A stretch of 64,000 nucleotides of DNA from Casimicrobium huifangae (GCF_009746125.1 NZ_CP041352.1:3208436-3272435), one strand, 5' to 3'; positions 27,049 to 38,800 are shown, numbered from the stretch's first letter. The notes: generated by a model not told the origin, from the sequence alone. Numbers and translations: made by a program.

Positions 27049-28452
27049 TCAACGCTTCGCTTCGGCAGCCAGTACGTCCGCAATAACGTCCGCCAGAGTC
27101 ACTGATCTTGGCTGGTCATCGATCTCAACCACGACAAGATAGCCAACATCGCTGCCGCCGGAGACGAACGCCTTGACCAGCGCCAACTGGTCGCTGTGGA
27201 CCAGCGTGCCGTCTTCGCGTGACCAGTATTCGGCAGACACCAGACAGCCGGCCGATGGCGCTGTCGGATACCAGGCCTCATTGCGATAGTAGGATGTGTT
27301 GATCGCGTTGCCGTGCGCGAGGATCTCGTCGCGCCCCGCCTGCCCGGCCAGAAACGCCTCGGTGATGGGCGTCCAGCTCCGCCACGATGATGGCAATAGT
27401 GAAAGGTAGGCTGCCTCCGTCCACAGACGCCGGTTGTCTTCTTCGCTCAGTTTCGGCAACTCGTCGCGGGCATTGGGGTTTTCAAACAGCACCACTGGCG
27501 CCTCGACCGGCAGCATTGATTCAATGTAGGGCGTCGGCCCAATCCAGCGGTTGGTTGCACTGCCAGTACCCTTGACCACAAAAACGCCCTGTGGTGTGTT
27601 GCCATTGGTGATGGTGCCGGGCAGATTGGTTCGCGCCAGAGCATATTGGGCGACGTTGAACAGGCTGCCGTCCACGTTGCGCACAAAGCGGCCGTCGGCG
27701 CCACGCACGATGGCGAGGCCAGCCCGCACGCGGTCCTTGCGCTGAAAGCTGTAGACGACCGGGTAGCCAGGTCGCGGCGGCGACGCGAGCAACTCGGCGA
27801 GCGACGGCCGTTCGCCAGACGCGGCTGGTTGCAGGCGCTGCGCCAGCGCGCGCAGGCGTGGCTCCTGCGCCGCGTCAGGAAATCCTGCTCGCATCGTATC
27901 GGCGATCAGGCGCCGTACCTCGGGCGTATCGTTTGCGCGCAGCAAGCTATACGCAGCAATCGCAAATTCACGCGGCGTGCGGATTTGCGGTAGCAGCGGC
28001 GGAATCATCGGCGCTGCTTCCCGTGCGAACTGGGCGTGCGCTGCACTCAGCACGTTGCGTTGCCACGCCGGAGGCTGCGTGACGGCGCTGGGCAACGCCG
28101 CCAACAGGCGGTCACGGGCGGTATCGAGGTCGGTATTGAAATGCAGCGCCGTGTTCAGGGCTGCTGGCAGCTTTTCGTTGGCCTCCGGGCCAGGCGGCAG
28201 GGCGAACGCCATACGCATCGCGGCGATCTCGGTCTCGTAGACCGCGCGCTCGCCGGTGGCAGACGTGAGCCCGTGGGCGATTGACGCCGGACGCAAGGCT
28301 GCAAGTTCGGCGACGGTCCGCCTGACAGCACCAGATGCATCGACGCTGCGCTGCGGTGTCGAGCACCCGGCCAGCAAAAAAGCGAGCAGCGCAACCGCAG
28401 GCAGCCATGAGCCAACGCTAGACTTGAACGCTGTATTTCTTTCTAACGCCAT
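27049..28452 (-). CDS. Lipoprotein with L,D-transpeptidase (YkuD)-like motif
   Basis: 467 residues from the ATG at 28452. The signal ends in the lipobox LLAGC, so the protein should be lipid-anchored. The middle is helical. Near the C-terminus [20 protein letters not shown] followed by SAGCLVS gives the HG...SxGC spacing of YkuD L,D-transpeptidases, preceded by a [10 protein letters not shown] strand of similar type. Catalysis at peptidoglycan cross-links is therefore a fair guess. The region N-terminal to 28452 in the longer frame overlaps the divergent RidA gene and is not used. Confidence 0.7.
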   Translation of the reverse strand: MALERNTAFKSSVGSWLPAVALLAFLLAGCSTPQRSVDASGAVRRTVAELAALRPASIAHGLTSATGERAVYETEIAAMRMAFALPPGPEANEKLPAALNTALHFNTDLDTARDRLLAALPSAVTQPPAWQRNVLSAAHAQFAREAAPMIPPLLPQIRTPREFAIAAYSLLRANDTPEVRRLIADTMRAGFPDAAQEPRLRALAQRLQPAASGERPSLAELLASPPRPGYPVVYSFQRKDRVRAGLAIVRGADGRFVRNVDGSLFNVAQYALARTNLPGTITNGNTPQGVFVVKGTGSATNRWIGPTPYIESMLPVEAPVVLFENPNARDELPKLSEEDNRRLWTEAAYLSLLPSSWRSWTPITEAFLAGQAGRDEILAHGNAINTSYYRNEAWYPTAPSAGCLVSAEYWSREDGTLVHSDQLALVKAFVSGGSDVGYLVVVEIDDQPRSVTLADVIADVLAAEAKR

Positions 28453-28465
28453 CACCGCAAGCTCC

Positions 28466-29442
<977 letters not shown>

Positions 29443-29464
29443 TCCCGCGCCGCTGCGGTCACGG

Positions 29465-30706
29465 CTAGACGACGCCGCGATCGCGCAGCGCCTGCGCTTC
29501 GGCGGCGCTCTTGCCCAGCACCTCAAGCAGAATCGACTCCGTGCCTGATCCCTTCACCGGCGGCGCATGGCGATAAGTCACCGGCGTATCGCTCATGCGT
29601 ATCGGGCTTGCCACCATGGCGACCGCGCCACCGCCTTGCGCTGCAGGCCGCTCTATGCTCATCTTGAGGGCGCGGTGCTGCACCTGGGGGTGAGCAAACA
29701 CCTGGTCATAGGTGTTGATCGGTGCATGCGGAATGCCGAGACTCGCGAAAGTGTCAAGCCAGTGCTGCGTTGGGTGCTTTGTCAAGATCGCCTCCATGTC
29801 GCGCACCAGTTGCGGCCGATGGGCGTTGCGGTCCTTCATTTCGAGATATTCCGGCCGAAACGCCATGTCCGGCGAACCCATCGCTTCGCACAGCTTGCGC
29901 CACTGGCCGTCGTTTCCGGCGCCGACGATCATGTAGCCATCGGCCGTCCGGAATGACTGGTATGGCGCCAGGTTCACATGCGCGTTGCCAACCCGCTTGG
30001 GTTGCTTGCCGGTGATGAAGTAAGTGGCGATCTGATTGGCGCCGAACTGGACGATGGAATCGAGCAGGGCGATGTCGATGTGCTGACCACGACCCGTGCT
30101 GTGGCGAGCCTCGACGGCCGCGAGAATGCCAATGGTGGCGTTCAGCCCGGAGAGCACGTCGGTAACCGCGATCACCACCTTTACCGGGCCGCCGCCGGGG
30201 CCGCCGTCTTCCACATCAGCATGGCCGTTGATCGCCATCAGGCCCCCCTCGGCCTGGCAGAGCAGATCGTAGCCGGGACGTTGCGCGTAGGGGCCATCCT
30301 GCCCGTAGGCGGTGATCGAACAGTACACCAGCTTCGGATTCACCCTGGCCAGCGATTCATAGTCGAGCCCGTAACGCTTCAGGTCCCCGAGCTTGTAGTT
30401 CTCCACCAGGATGTCGCACTTCGCGGCCAACTCACGCAACAACGCCTGACCCTCCGGCTTCGAGATGTCCACCGTGATCGAGCGCTTGTTGCGATTGCAG
30501 CTGGAGAAATAGGCAGAGTCCGTGGTCGGTTTGCCCTCGCCATCAGTCAGCCACGAGGGGCCCCACGCGCGGGTATCGTCACCAGTGTCCGGTCGCTCCA
30601 CCTTGATCACGTCAGCGCCGAGGTCACCGAGCGTCTGCGTGCACCACGGGCCAGCCAGAACGCGGGTGAGATCGAGGACGCGAAGATGGGAAAGCGGGCC
30701 AGACAT
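29465..30706 (-). CDS. Class III (CaiB/BaiF) CoA-transferase
   Basis: 413 residues with LRVLDLTRVLAGPWCTQTLGDLGADVIKVERP at the start, NRNKRSITVDISKPEGQALLRELAAKCDILVENY with the catalytic Asp region, and GYDLLCQAEGGLMAINGH. It moves CoA between organic acids such as succinate, glutarate or a carnitine-like acid; the partner acids are unknown. No acyl-CoA dehydrogenase lies nearby. It diverges from the 30744 ferredoxin gene. Confidence 0.93.
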   Translation of the reverse strand: MSGPLSHLRVLDLTRVLAGPWCTQTLGDLGADVIKVERPDTGDDTRAWGPSWLTDGEGKPTTDSAYFSSCNRNKRSITVDISKPEGQALLRELAAKCDILVENYKLGDLKRYGLDYESLARVNPKLVYCSITAYGQDGPYAQRPGYDLLCQAEGGLMAINGHADVEDGGPGGGPVKVVIAVTDVLSGLNATIGILAAVEARHSTGRGQHIDIALLDSIVQFGANQIATYFITGKQPKRVGNAHVNLAPYQSFRTADGYMIVGAGNDGQWRKLCEAMGSPDMAFRPEYLEMKDRNAHRPQLVRDMEAILTKHPTQHWLDTFASLGIPHAPINTYDQVFAHPQVQHRALKMSIERPAAQGGGAVAMVASPIRMSDTPVTYRHAPPVKGSGTESILLEVLGKSAAEAQALRDRGVV

Positions 30707-30743
30707 AATTGATGCAGATGCTTTGACGGTTTGATCTGCAATT

Positions 30744-31052
30744 ATGAGTTACTACCAGCACCACGTTTTCTTTTGCACCAACGAGCGCGATGACGGACGC
30801 CCCTCCTGTGGCGAGCGTTGCGCCGGGGATCTGCGCGACTACGCAAAGAAGAAGGTTAAGGGCCTCGGCCTCGCCGGCAAGGGCCGCGTGCGTGTCAACA
30901 ACGCCGGCTGCCTGGACCGCTGCGACGAAGGCCCGACCATGGTGATCTACCCGGAAGAAGTCTGGTACCACTACGAGAACGAGGCCGACGTCGACGAGAT
31001 CATCAGCGAGCATCTGCAGAATGGACGGGTGGTGGAGCGGTTGCGGATTTAG
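30744..31052 (+). CDS. Thioredoxin-like [2Fe-2S] ferredoxin
   Basis: 102 residues. Four conserved cysteines form the thioredoxin-like ferredoxin pattern: FFCTNERDDGRPSCGERC and NNAGCLDRCDEGP. The fold resembles the NuoE C-domain and the Azotobacter FeSII type. Partner unknown. The ATG is 37 bp from the divergent CoA-transferase start. Confidence 0.88.
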   Translation: MSYYQHHVFFCTNERDDGRPSCGERCAGDLRDYAKKKVKGLGLAGKGRVRVNNAGCLDRCDEGPTMVIYPEEVWYHYENEADVDEIISEHLQNGRVVERLRI

Positions 31053-31084
31053 CTTCTGGTCACGATGCAGGAGCGGCTGCGCCG

Positions 31085-31175
31085 CGACCCCTCTGCCGGC
31101 TGCGCCGACATCTCCCCTGCTGCGCAAGGGAGACTTACTGGTTTGGCGTGTTTGTAGGAGCGAGCTTGCTCGCGA
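31085..31175. repeat. Two intergenic repeats: CCCCTC...GGGAG unit and a REP
   Basis: 31085-31133 is a unit beginning CGACCCCTCTGCC and ending CAAGGGAGAC; a related copy lies inside polA (33877-33925). 31154-31175 is a REP that begins GTAGGAGCGAGC and has the stem GCGAGC/GCTCGC, very like the common Pseudomonas REP. No gene is seen between 31053 and 31237. Confidence 0.65.
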
Positions 31176-31237
31176 TTGCCATGGTCGCTTTGCAGATCAG
31201 CTCCGCTGACCGCCGCCGATCACGGGCAAGCCCACGC

Positions 31238-32062
31238 CTACACGGCGTCGAGCAGGGTTGATGCGATCTCTTTGCGGCAAATCACCAAGCCACCGTGCAG
31301 CACCACATCACGCTGGTTGAACACGATGGCCTCGCCGTGCAGGTCGCTCACATGCAGCCCGTGTGCGAGCGCGACGCCGACCGGTGCCGCGGCGTCCCAC
31401 TCGTTCATGCCGCCCTCGTGCACATAGGCCAGCGCCTCGCCTCGCACCACCGTGAGCGCCTTGGCGCCGGCGGAGCCGACCTGCCATAGCGTGGCGCCAA
31501 GCGCGTCCGCCACCGCCTGCGCACAGCGCGGCGGGCGCGAGCGGCTGATGACGACGCGGCGCGCGCTTGCTGCAACGGGCGGCGGCAATGGTGTCCCGGA
31601 AGTCACGGGCGCGGTGTCGAACACGTCATCGCGCGCCGGCTGCGAGACTGCCGCAGCAAGCACCCGGCCATCAGCCACCAGCGCCACATGCACCGCCCAG
31701 TCGTCACGGCCTTCGCGAAACTCGCGGGTGCCGTCGAGCGGGTCGATGATCCAGACGCGCTTTGCGTGCAACCGCTGCAGGTCGTCGGCAGATTCTTCAG
31801 AGAGTACAGCGTCGCAAGGACGTACCTGTGACAGTGCGGCGAGCAACAAGGCGTTGGCCTGCGCGTCACCTGCGTCACCCAGCGCCCGCGCGTCCATCGC
31901 GTTGGCGCCGCACGCACGCGCACGCAGGTCGAGCAGCAAGGCCCCAGCGCGTAGTGCCAGCTCGCGAGCCAGCGCAACATCATCGGTGGCGCTGAACAAG
32001 CCCAGAACGCTCGTACCAGACACGTCGGCTACCCGTGATTTGGTCATCAGCTCTGTCACCAA
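31238..32062 (-). CDS. cysQ: 3'(2'),5'-bisphosphate nucleotidase CysQ (inositol-phosphatase family)
   Basis: 274 residues. Metal motifs are SEESADD and WIIDPLDGTREFREG; a late GGMNEWDAAAPVGVALAHG completes the family signature. The TREF form is typical of CysQ, which recycles PAP from sulfate assimilation. A second start at 32044 (MTKSRVAD) is possible. A palindromic element lies directly upstream. Confidence 0.88.
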   Translation of the reverse strand: MVTELMTKSRVADVSGTSVLGLFSATDDVALARELALRAGALLLDLRARACGANAMDARALGDAGDAQANALLLAALSQVRPCDAVLSEESADDLQRLHAKRVWIIDPLDGTREFREGRDDWAVHVALVADGRVLAAAVSQPARDDVFDTAPVTSGTPLPPPVAASARRVVISRSRPPRCAQAVADALGATLWQVGSAGAKALTVVRGEALAYVHEGGMNEWDAAAPVGVALAHGLHVSDLHGEAIVFNQRDVVLHGGLVICRKEIASTLLDAV

Positions 32063-32070
32063 AACTCGTA

Positions 32071-32168
32071 TGGATGGGGCCTGTAGCCCATTTTCTCAAA
32101 AAGTCGACTTTTAACGATTATTGGATTGAAGCCCATTTCGAGTGCGGGTTTCAGTAAAAAGTCAATTC
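32071..32168. repeat. ERIC-like palindromic element, copy C
   Basis: An imperfect palindrome centred on AAAAGTCGACTTTT (about 32098-32112). The left arm includes GTAGCCCATTTTCTC and the right arm GAAGCCCATTTCGAG. The outer right end is AGTAAAAAGTCAATTC. The left end is shorter than in other copies, as if trimmed at the start of cysQ. It ends 16 bp from the LOG-family gene's stop codon. Confidence 0.7.
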
Positions 32169-32183
32169 ACATCTGCAGCATGG

Positions 32184-32936
32184 CTACAGCGTCAAAATCT
32201 GCTGCTTCTCATGAATTGTTGGCGCGATGCCTTCGCGTTCATAGACGTCGAAGATCGCGTCGACAATCTCCTGCGGCTCTTCGAGAATCTGCATCAGTTC
32301 GATGTCGCCCGGCGAGATCAGCTTGTCGCGCAGCAGGGTCGCGCGCATCCAGTCGTGCAGACCGCTCCAGAACTCGCGACCGACCAGAATGATCGGCATC
32401 CGGCGTGCCTTGCCAGTCTGGATCAGCGTCAACGCCTCAGTCAGCTCATCCAGCGTGCCGAAGCCGCCGGGCATGCAGATCAGCGCCGACGACGTGCGCA
32501 CGAAAGCAAGCTTGCGGTTGAAGAAATACTTGAACGAAATCCCCATGTCCTGCCACGGGTTGCCATGCTGCTCGTGCGGCAACTGGATGTTGAGCCCGAT
32601 CGACAGGCTCTTGCCCTCGAAGGCGCCGACGTTGGCCGCCTCCATGATGCCGGGGCCGCCGCCCGAAATCACGCTGAAACCCGAGTCCGACAATGCACGC
32701 GCGATATCCACCGTGCGCTGATACCAGGGGTTGTCCGCCTTGATGCGCGCCGAGCCGAAGATTGACACCGCGGGCTGCACCGGGCGCAGCTTCTCGGTGG
32801 CATAAACGAACTCCGACATAATCTGCAAGGCACGCCATGCTTCCTGCCCCGGCGTGAGATCGGTGGCGCCAACGGCGCTCTTCAGGTGCGCCACCTTCGC
32901 CTTCGTGCTCTCGTTATGGGTTGTCTGATCGGTCAT
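32184..32936 (-). CDS. LOG-family protein (TIGR00730 Rossmann fold)
   Basis: 250 residues. Family motifs are VISGGGPGIMEAAN and PGGFGTLDELTEALTLIQTGK, the PGGxGTxxE of lysine-decarboxylase-like/LOG phosphoribohydrolases that split nucleotide 5'-monophosphates (cytokinin-type or AMP). It is not a lysine decarboxylase. The ATG at 32936 overlaps the polA start in the same CATG. GGGA about 10 nt before the ATG may be its ribosome site. Confidence 0.9.
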   Translation of the reverse strand: MTDQTTHNESTKAKVAHLKSAVGATDLTPGQEAWRALQIMSEFVYATEKLRPVQPAVSIFGSARIKADNPWYQRTVDIARALSDSGFSVISGGGPGIMEAANVGAFEGKSLSIGLNIQLPHEQHGNPWQDMGISFKYFFNRKLAFVRTSSALICMPGGFGTLDELTEALTLIQTGKARRMPIILVGREFWSGLHDWMRATLLRDKLISPGDIELMQILEEPQEIVDAIFDVYEREGIAPTIHEKQQILTL

Positions 32937-35745
32937 GGCTGCTGATTCCCGCAAAAAACTGGTTCTTGTTGACGGTTCATCATACCTGTACCGTGCCTAC
33001 CACGCGCTACCGGACCTGCGCACCAAAGCGGGCGAACCGACCGGCGCCATCCGCGGCGTGCTGTCGATGCTGCGCCTGCTGGTGACGAACGAAAAGCCCG
33101 ACTACTTTGCAGTGGTGTTCGACGCGCCGGGAAAGACTTTCCGGGACGACTGGTACCCCGAATACAAGGCCAACCGCTCGCCGATGCCCGACGACATGCG
33201 GCCGCAGATCCAGCCGCTTTACGAGATCATCAAGGCGCACGGCTGGCCGCTGATCGTGGAGACAGGCGTGGAGGCCGACGATGTAATCGGCACGCTGGCA
33301 AAGCAGGCCGAGGCGGCCAACATCGAGTGCGTGATCTCCACCGGTGACAAGGATCTCGCCCAGCTCGTCACACCGCACATCACGTTGAAGAACACGATGT
33401 CGAACGAAACGCTCGACGAAGCGGGCGTGATGGCGAAATTCGGCGTCAAACCAACGCAGATTCTCGACTACCTCACACTGATCGGCGACACCGTGGACAA
33501 CGTGCCCGGTGTGCCCAAGGTCGGCCCGAAGACGGCAGCAAAATGGCTCGCTGAACACGGCACGCTGGACACCATCGTCGCCCATGCCGACAAGATCACC
33601 GGCGTGGTGGGCGAGAACCTGCGCAACACGCTGGAGTGGTTGCCCAAGGGCAAACAACTGCTGACAGTGAAGTGCGATCTTGAGCTGCCCTATGCCCCGG
33701 CGACGCTGGCGGCTTCGGCACCGGATACGGCTGCGCTGCTCGGGTATTTCGAGCGGTTTGAGTTCAAGGGGATGGCGAATGAACTGCGGGCGGGCGCCCA
33801 GTCGCCCCTGCTGAGCAGCGAAGCTGACAGAGGAGTCGCAGCGTCAGTACCAGACGCGGGCACTAACACCGCAACCAACCCCTCCGCCCCTGCGGGTCAC
33901 CTCCCCTACATTGCAGGAGAGGCAGGGCAATCGAAGAAACCCCGCCAATACAAAACCATCTTCACCGACGCCGAGCTCGACGACGTCATCGCCGCAATCA
34001 ACGTCGCTGAACTCACCTGCTTCGACACCGAGACGACGTCACTGGAGCCGATGCTGGCGCAGGTGGTGGGCCTCTCTTTCGCGTGGACGCCGTTCGAAGC
34101 CGTGTACATCCCGCTGGCGCATCGCTACCCCGGTGTGCCAGAGCAGCTGCCGCTGGACACAACGCTTGCCAAGCTGAAACCCTGGTTCGAAGATGCCAGC
34201 AAAGCGAAGCTGGCTCAGAACGCCAAATACGACGAACATGTGCTGCTCAATCACGGCATTCAGGTGCGCGGCGTTGCGCACGACACGCTGCTCGCCGACT
34301 ACGTGCTCGAGAGCCACAAGCCGCACGACATGGACTCGATGGCGCTGCGTTTCCTCGACGAGAAGACCATCAAGTTCGAGGACGTAGCCGGCAAGGGCGC
34401 CAAGCAGATTGGCTTTGACGAGGTGGACATCGCCCGCGCCAGCGAATACAGCGCCGAGGATGCCGATGTCACCCTGCGTCTGCATCATGAAATCTGGCCG
34501 CAGGTGGCGCAGGACGACAAGCTGCGCTACGTCTACGAAAAGCTCGAACTGCCCACGCGCGAGGTGCTGGTGCGCATCGAGCGCAATGGCGTGCTGATTG
34601 ACGCCGCGCTGCTGCAGAAGCAGTCGCATGATCTCGGCCTGCAGGTCAATGCGCTGGAGCAGAAGGCTTACGAAGCCGCCGGCCAACCGTTCAATCTGGG
34701 CTCACCCAAGCAGCTCGGTGAAATCCTGTTTGGCAAACTGGGTCTGCCAGTAAAGCGGAAGACCGCCACTGGTCAGCCCTCGACCGACGAGGAAGTGCTC
34801 ACCGAGCTCGCCGATGACTATCCGCTGCCGAAACTGATCCTCGAACACCGTTCGCTGTCGAAGCTCAAGAGCACTTACACCGACAAGCTGCCGAAGATGG
34901 TGAACCCGCACACCGGGCGGGTGCACACCAACTACGGGCAGGCCACGGCCATCACCGGCCGTCTGTCGAGCAACGACCCGAACCTGCAGAACATCCCTGT
35001 GCGCACGCCGCAGGGCCGCGAGATCCGCAAGGCCTTCATCGCGGCGCCCGGTAACGTCATCGTGTCGGCCGACTATTCGCAGATTGAGCTGCGCATCATG
35101 GCGCACATCTCGCAGGATGCCTCGCTGCTGGATGCCTTCGCCAAGGGCCTCGACATCCACAAAGCCACGGCGGCAGACATCTTCGGTGTGCCAATCGGCG
35201 ACATCACCAGCGAGCAACGTCGCTATACCAAGGCGGTGAACTTCGGGCTGATCTATGGCATGGGTGCGTTCGGCCTGGCATCGCAACTGGGTATCGAGCG
35301 CAACGCCGCGCAGCAGTTCATCGACAAGTATTTCGCACGCTATCCCGGCGTCGCTGAGTACATGCAGCAGACGCGTGAATCGGCCCGTGCCAAGGGCTAC
35401 GTCGAAACGGTATTCGGCCGTCGCCTCACGCTGACCGACATCAACGGCGGCAACGGCCCGCGCCGTGCGGGCGCCGAGCGTGCCGCCATCAATGCGCCGA
35501 TGCAGGGCACGGCCGCCGATCTCATCAAGCTCGCGATGATTGCGGTGGACGACTGGCTGCACGCGGAAAAGCTCGCGACCAAACTCATCATGCAGGTGCA
35601 TGACGAACTGGTACTCGAAGTGCCACAGGCGGAGCTTGATCTGGTCAAACGCGTCTTGCCAGAGAAGATGACCGGTGTGGCCTCGCTCCGCGTGCCGCTG
35701 GTAGCGGAGGTTGGTGTCGGGCCGAACTGGGACGAGGCGCACTAA
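32935..35745 (+). CDS. polA: DNA polymerase I
   Basis: 936 codons, repair and lagging-strand polymerase. Domains: 5'-3' exonuclease (about 1-290; LVDGSSYLYRAYHALPDLRT, STGDKDLAQLV), 3'-5' exonuclease (about 340-530; CFDTETTSLEP keeps the Asp/Glu pair so proofreading is expected), polymerase (about 540-936; SADYSQIELRIMAHIS, YGMGAFGLASQLG, MQVHDELVLEVP). The linker at about 295-345 is long and encoded partly by a repeat (33877-33925). The start is within CATG shared with the divergent LOG gene and has no visible Shine-Dalgarno. Confidence 0.97.
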   Translation: MAADSRKKLVLVDGSSYLYRAYHALPDLRTKAGEPTGAIRGVLSMLRLLVTNEKPDYFAVVFDAPGKTFRDDWYPEYKANRSPMPDDMRPQIQPLYEIIKAHGWPLIVETGVEADDVIGTLAKQAEAANIECVISTGDKDLAQLVTPHITLKNTMSNETLDEAGVMAKFGVKPTQILDYLTLIGDTVDNVPGVPKVGPKTAAKWLAEHGTLDTIVAHADKITGVVGENLRNTLEWLPKGKQLLTVKCDLELPYAPATLAASAPDTAALLGYFERFEFKGMANELRAGAQSPLLSSEADRGVAASVPDAGTNTATNPSAPAGHLPYIAGEAGQSKKPRQYKTIFTDAELDDVIAAINVAELTCFDTETTSLEPMLAQVVGLSFAWTPFEAVYIPLAHRYPGVPEQLPLDTTLAKLKPWFEDASKAKLAQNAKYDEHVLLNHGIQVRGVAHDTLLADYVLESHKPHDMDSMALRFLDEKTIKFEDVAGKGAKQIGFDEVDIARASEYSAEDADVTLRLHHEIWPQVAQDDKLRYVYEKLELPTREVLVRIERNGVLIDAALLQKQSHDLGLQVNALEQKAYEAAGQPFNLGSPKQLGEILFGKLGLPVKRKTATGQPSTDEEVLTELADDYPLPKLILEHRSLSKLKSTYTDKLPKMVNPHTGRVHTNYGQATAITGRLSSNDPNLQNIPVRTPQGREIRKAFIAAPGNVIVSADYSQIELRIMAHISQDASLLDAFAKGLDIHKATAADIFGVPIGDITSEQRRYTKAVNFGLIYGMGAFGLASQLGIERNAAQQFIDKYFARYPGVAEYMQQTRESARAKGYVETVFGRRLTLTDINGGNGPRRAGAERAAINAPMQGTAADLIKLAMIAVDDWLHAEKLATKLIMQVHDELVLEVPQAELDLVKRVLPEKMTGVASLRVPLVAEVGVGPNWDEAH
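33877..33925. repeat. Repeat unit inserted in frame inside polA
   Basis: The unit runs from AACCCCTCCGCC to GGAGAGGCAG and resembles the intergenic repeat at 31085-31133 (both run ACCCCTC...CTCCCCT...GCA...GGAG). It encodes NPSAPAGHLPYIAGEAG in the linker between the two exonuclease domains, so it does not break the frame. Confidence 0.6.
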
Positions 35746-35853
35746 CTCCATTGCCAGTTCAATCCGATGCGTCGTTACTCCTCCTTGCCGTGCGACCGCA
35801 CTGTCTGCGTCGTCGTGCCTAGCCTCGCCTTGAACTAGCAACGGAGTAGCAAC

Positions 35854-38800
35854 ATGTCCCGCGCAGCGCGCACCGCGCTCGATCTGCAGGCTGCCCGCAC
35901 CGACCTCGAAAAGGAGTTCGGCGAACAGGGCTTTCGCAACGGCATCGGCTTCGTCACCGACAAGCGCATCAACATCGAGTCCGCGCAGATCGACGAAGAG
36001 CGCGTCTGGCACCTGGTCGCCAAAGTGCAGGACGGCAGCGGCGAACCTTGTACCACGACGGTGGAAATGGAATTCTTCGAGTTCGGCATCGATCTCTTCG
36101 CTGCCGAATGCACCTGCGCCACCCGCCTGAATTGCAAACACGCCGCCGGCCTCGCCTACCTGTGGACGACCATGCAGCCGCAGCGCAACGGCACGCTCAC
36201 CGGGCAATCAGCCGAGCCGATTGGCGACGGGCTGCCACCCGCTGATTTGCCAGACGCCACAGCCACTGCGTCCAACGCAGCGAGTACAACGCCGGGTGCA
36301 ACAACCACGCTGCGCACCGGCCTCGCGCCCGAGCTGTCACAGTGGCTGCGCGCCGGGTTCGAGACGACGCCGCGCAGTCGCGCGAACGAGACCGACGCCG
36401 AGGACAGCAAGGCGGCGCCTGACATCGTGGCCTATCTGCTCACCGCACGTGGCGAGCTGACCATCGCCAAGGCACGCCGGCTGAAGGGCGGTGAGACGAA
36501 GCTCAACGTGCAGGCCGCGTCACTCGCATGGGTCACACACGGCCACGCCACGCCCGCCTATGTGGCGCCCGAGGACGAGCCCATCCTGCGCATGATGGCG
36601 GCCACCATCGGCATGCAGTCGGCGCGGCCGGTGCTCGCGCTCAGCGGCGTGATCGGCGCGCAGTTGCTCGACATGGCGCTGGCCACGCACCGCCTATGGC
36701 TGGCACCGGATGGCTACACCGACAGCGTAGTGCGCGCCCGCGCGCTCAAGGCGGCCGACGCGCCGTCGCTGGCCGCGCCGCTGGCGATGGGCGAAGCGCT
36801 CGACGCGCAGCTGGTATGGGACGCAGTGGAGACACCGCAAGGGCCACGCATGGCGTTGCGCGCGAAGGCCGCGCAGGACGCAGACGCAGCCAGCATGCCG
36901 ATCATCGCGCTTACGCCGCCGCTGGCGATTGACGCCGCCCACCTGCAACTGCGCCCGCTGAAAACCGCCGTGTCGTCCGCGACGCTGGCCCGTCTTATCG
37001 CGTTGCCGCCACTGAAAGCAGACGATGCCACGGCGTGGGCCTTCGTGGACGACGCGCTGCGCGAGCTGCCCGATTTTGCGCTAGTCCCTCGTTGCCCGAC
37101 CGTTACCGCCGACAACGCGGGGCACGTTGAGCCACCGCTGCCGGTGCCGCAGGCGGTGCTGCGCTTTGCACTGATCGAGTTTGATGTGTCGGTCGGCTGG
37201 GGCCGCAATTCGAGCCTGCAGGGCCGCGTTTTCCCGGCGGTGCAACTGCTGTTCCGTTACCCGGACGGGCGCCTGGTGCCCTACCAGCGCAACGGGCTGG
37301 ATCACGCCATCGAGCAGGAGCGCGTGGGTCGCGAGCTGGTCGGCCAGCGCCTGCGCAATGTGCGGGTGGAATCGCAGTGGGAGATGCGCATGCCGCGCCT
37401 GCTCTACACCGCCGACCGCATCGAGCCTTCACTGGCCTACGCCCGGGACATCAAGGCGCTGCGCGAGTCGCTCTGGGGTCTGCCCGATCATGACTGGTCG
37501 GGCCGCGGGCCGACGGTGCTGGCGGATGCGCAGATGGCCGGCTTCGCCATCGAGATTGAGGCCGGCTTTCCCATCTCGATGGCCGACATCCCGGAGCCGA
37601 CGCTGGAGCTGGCACCGGGCACCGAAGTCGGCTGGTACCGCCTTTCGCTCGGCGTGGACATTGACGGCAAACGCGTCGATCTGGCGCCCGCACTCGCCAA
37701 GCTGATCGGGGCGCAGAAAGACCCGGAGCAATGGGTGGAGGCGCTGCCCACCATCGAGCATGTGCTGCTCTCGGTGCCGGTACCGGATCGCGCGCTGGCG
37801 GCGCAGGTGGTGCGCCTGAGTGGTGAGCGCATCGCGACCATCCTGAAACCGGTATTCGACTGGTTCCACGGCGGTGGTGTGGCACAGATCAGCGAGCTGC
37901 AGGCCGCGCTGTTGCCCGATCTGCCGAACTTCACGGTGCGCTATTTTGGTCGCGATCACCCGCGCTGGCTGGCAATGCGCGACAAGCTGCGCGAGGGCGC
38001 CGAGCTGGCGCCGCTCACCGCCGCGCCGGGCTTCATCGCGACGCTGCGCCCGTACCAGAACCACGGATTGTCGTGGCTTGCACACCTCTACGAGCTGGGC
38101 ATGGGTGGCGTGCTGGCAGATGACATGGGCCTCGGCAAGACGGTGCAAACGCTGGCGCATTTGCATCGGCTGCATGGCCCCAAGGCGAAGGCGCCGGGCC
38201 CGAGCCTGATCATCGCGCCGACGTCTGTGCTCAGCAACTGGCAGCGCGAGGCCGAGCGCTTTGCGCCAACGCTGAAGGTGCATCGCCATCACGGCAGTGA
38301 TCGTGCGGAGAGCGCCGCAGCGTTCAGCAACGCCGATGTGGTGCTGACCAGCTACCCGCTGTTGCAGCGTGATGAGAAACTGCTGACCGGCATCGAGTGG
38401 AACGTGGTGGTGTTCGACGAGGCGCAGACGCTGAAGAATGCGAAGGCGAAGACCTATGTCTCCGCGCAGTCGCTGCGGGCGCAGCAGCGCATCGCCCTGA
38501 CCGGCACGCCGATGGAGAACCACCTCGGTGAGCTGTGGGCAATCTTCAACGTGCTGATTCCGGGCCTGCTCGGCACGCTGGAGAGCTTCAACAGCCTGTT
38601 CCGCCACCCCATCGAGCAGCGCGCCGACAGCGAACGCATGCAAAAGCTCAAGACACGCATCCGCGCCTTCATCCTGCGCCGCGGCCGCGATCAGGTGCTG
38701 GGCGAACTGCCGCCGAAGACCGAATACACGCGCTGGATCGAGTTGGAGCCGGCGCAGGCCGATCTGTACGAAGCGTTGCGCACGGCGGTGCACGAAGACA

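Noticed and set aside
31154-31175. Possible tRNA-like or small RNA fold
   Set aside because: It is a short REP hairpin with the GTAG foot; no cloverleaf can be drawn.
34702-36207. Minus-strand frame of 501 codons opposite polA
   Set aside because: It overlaps polA motifs in antisense; no family features.
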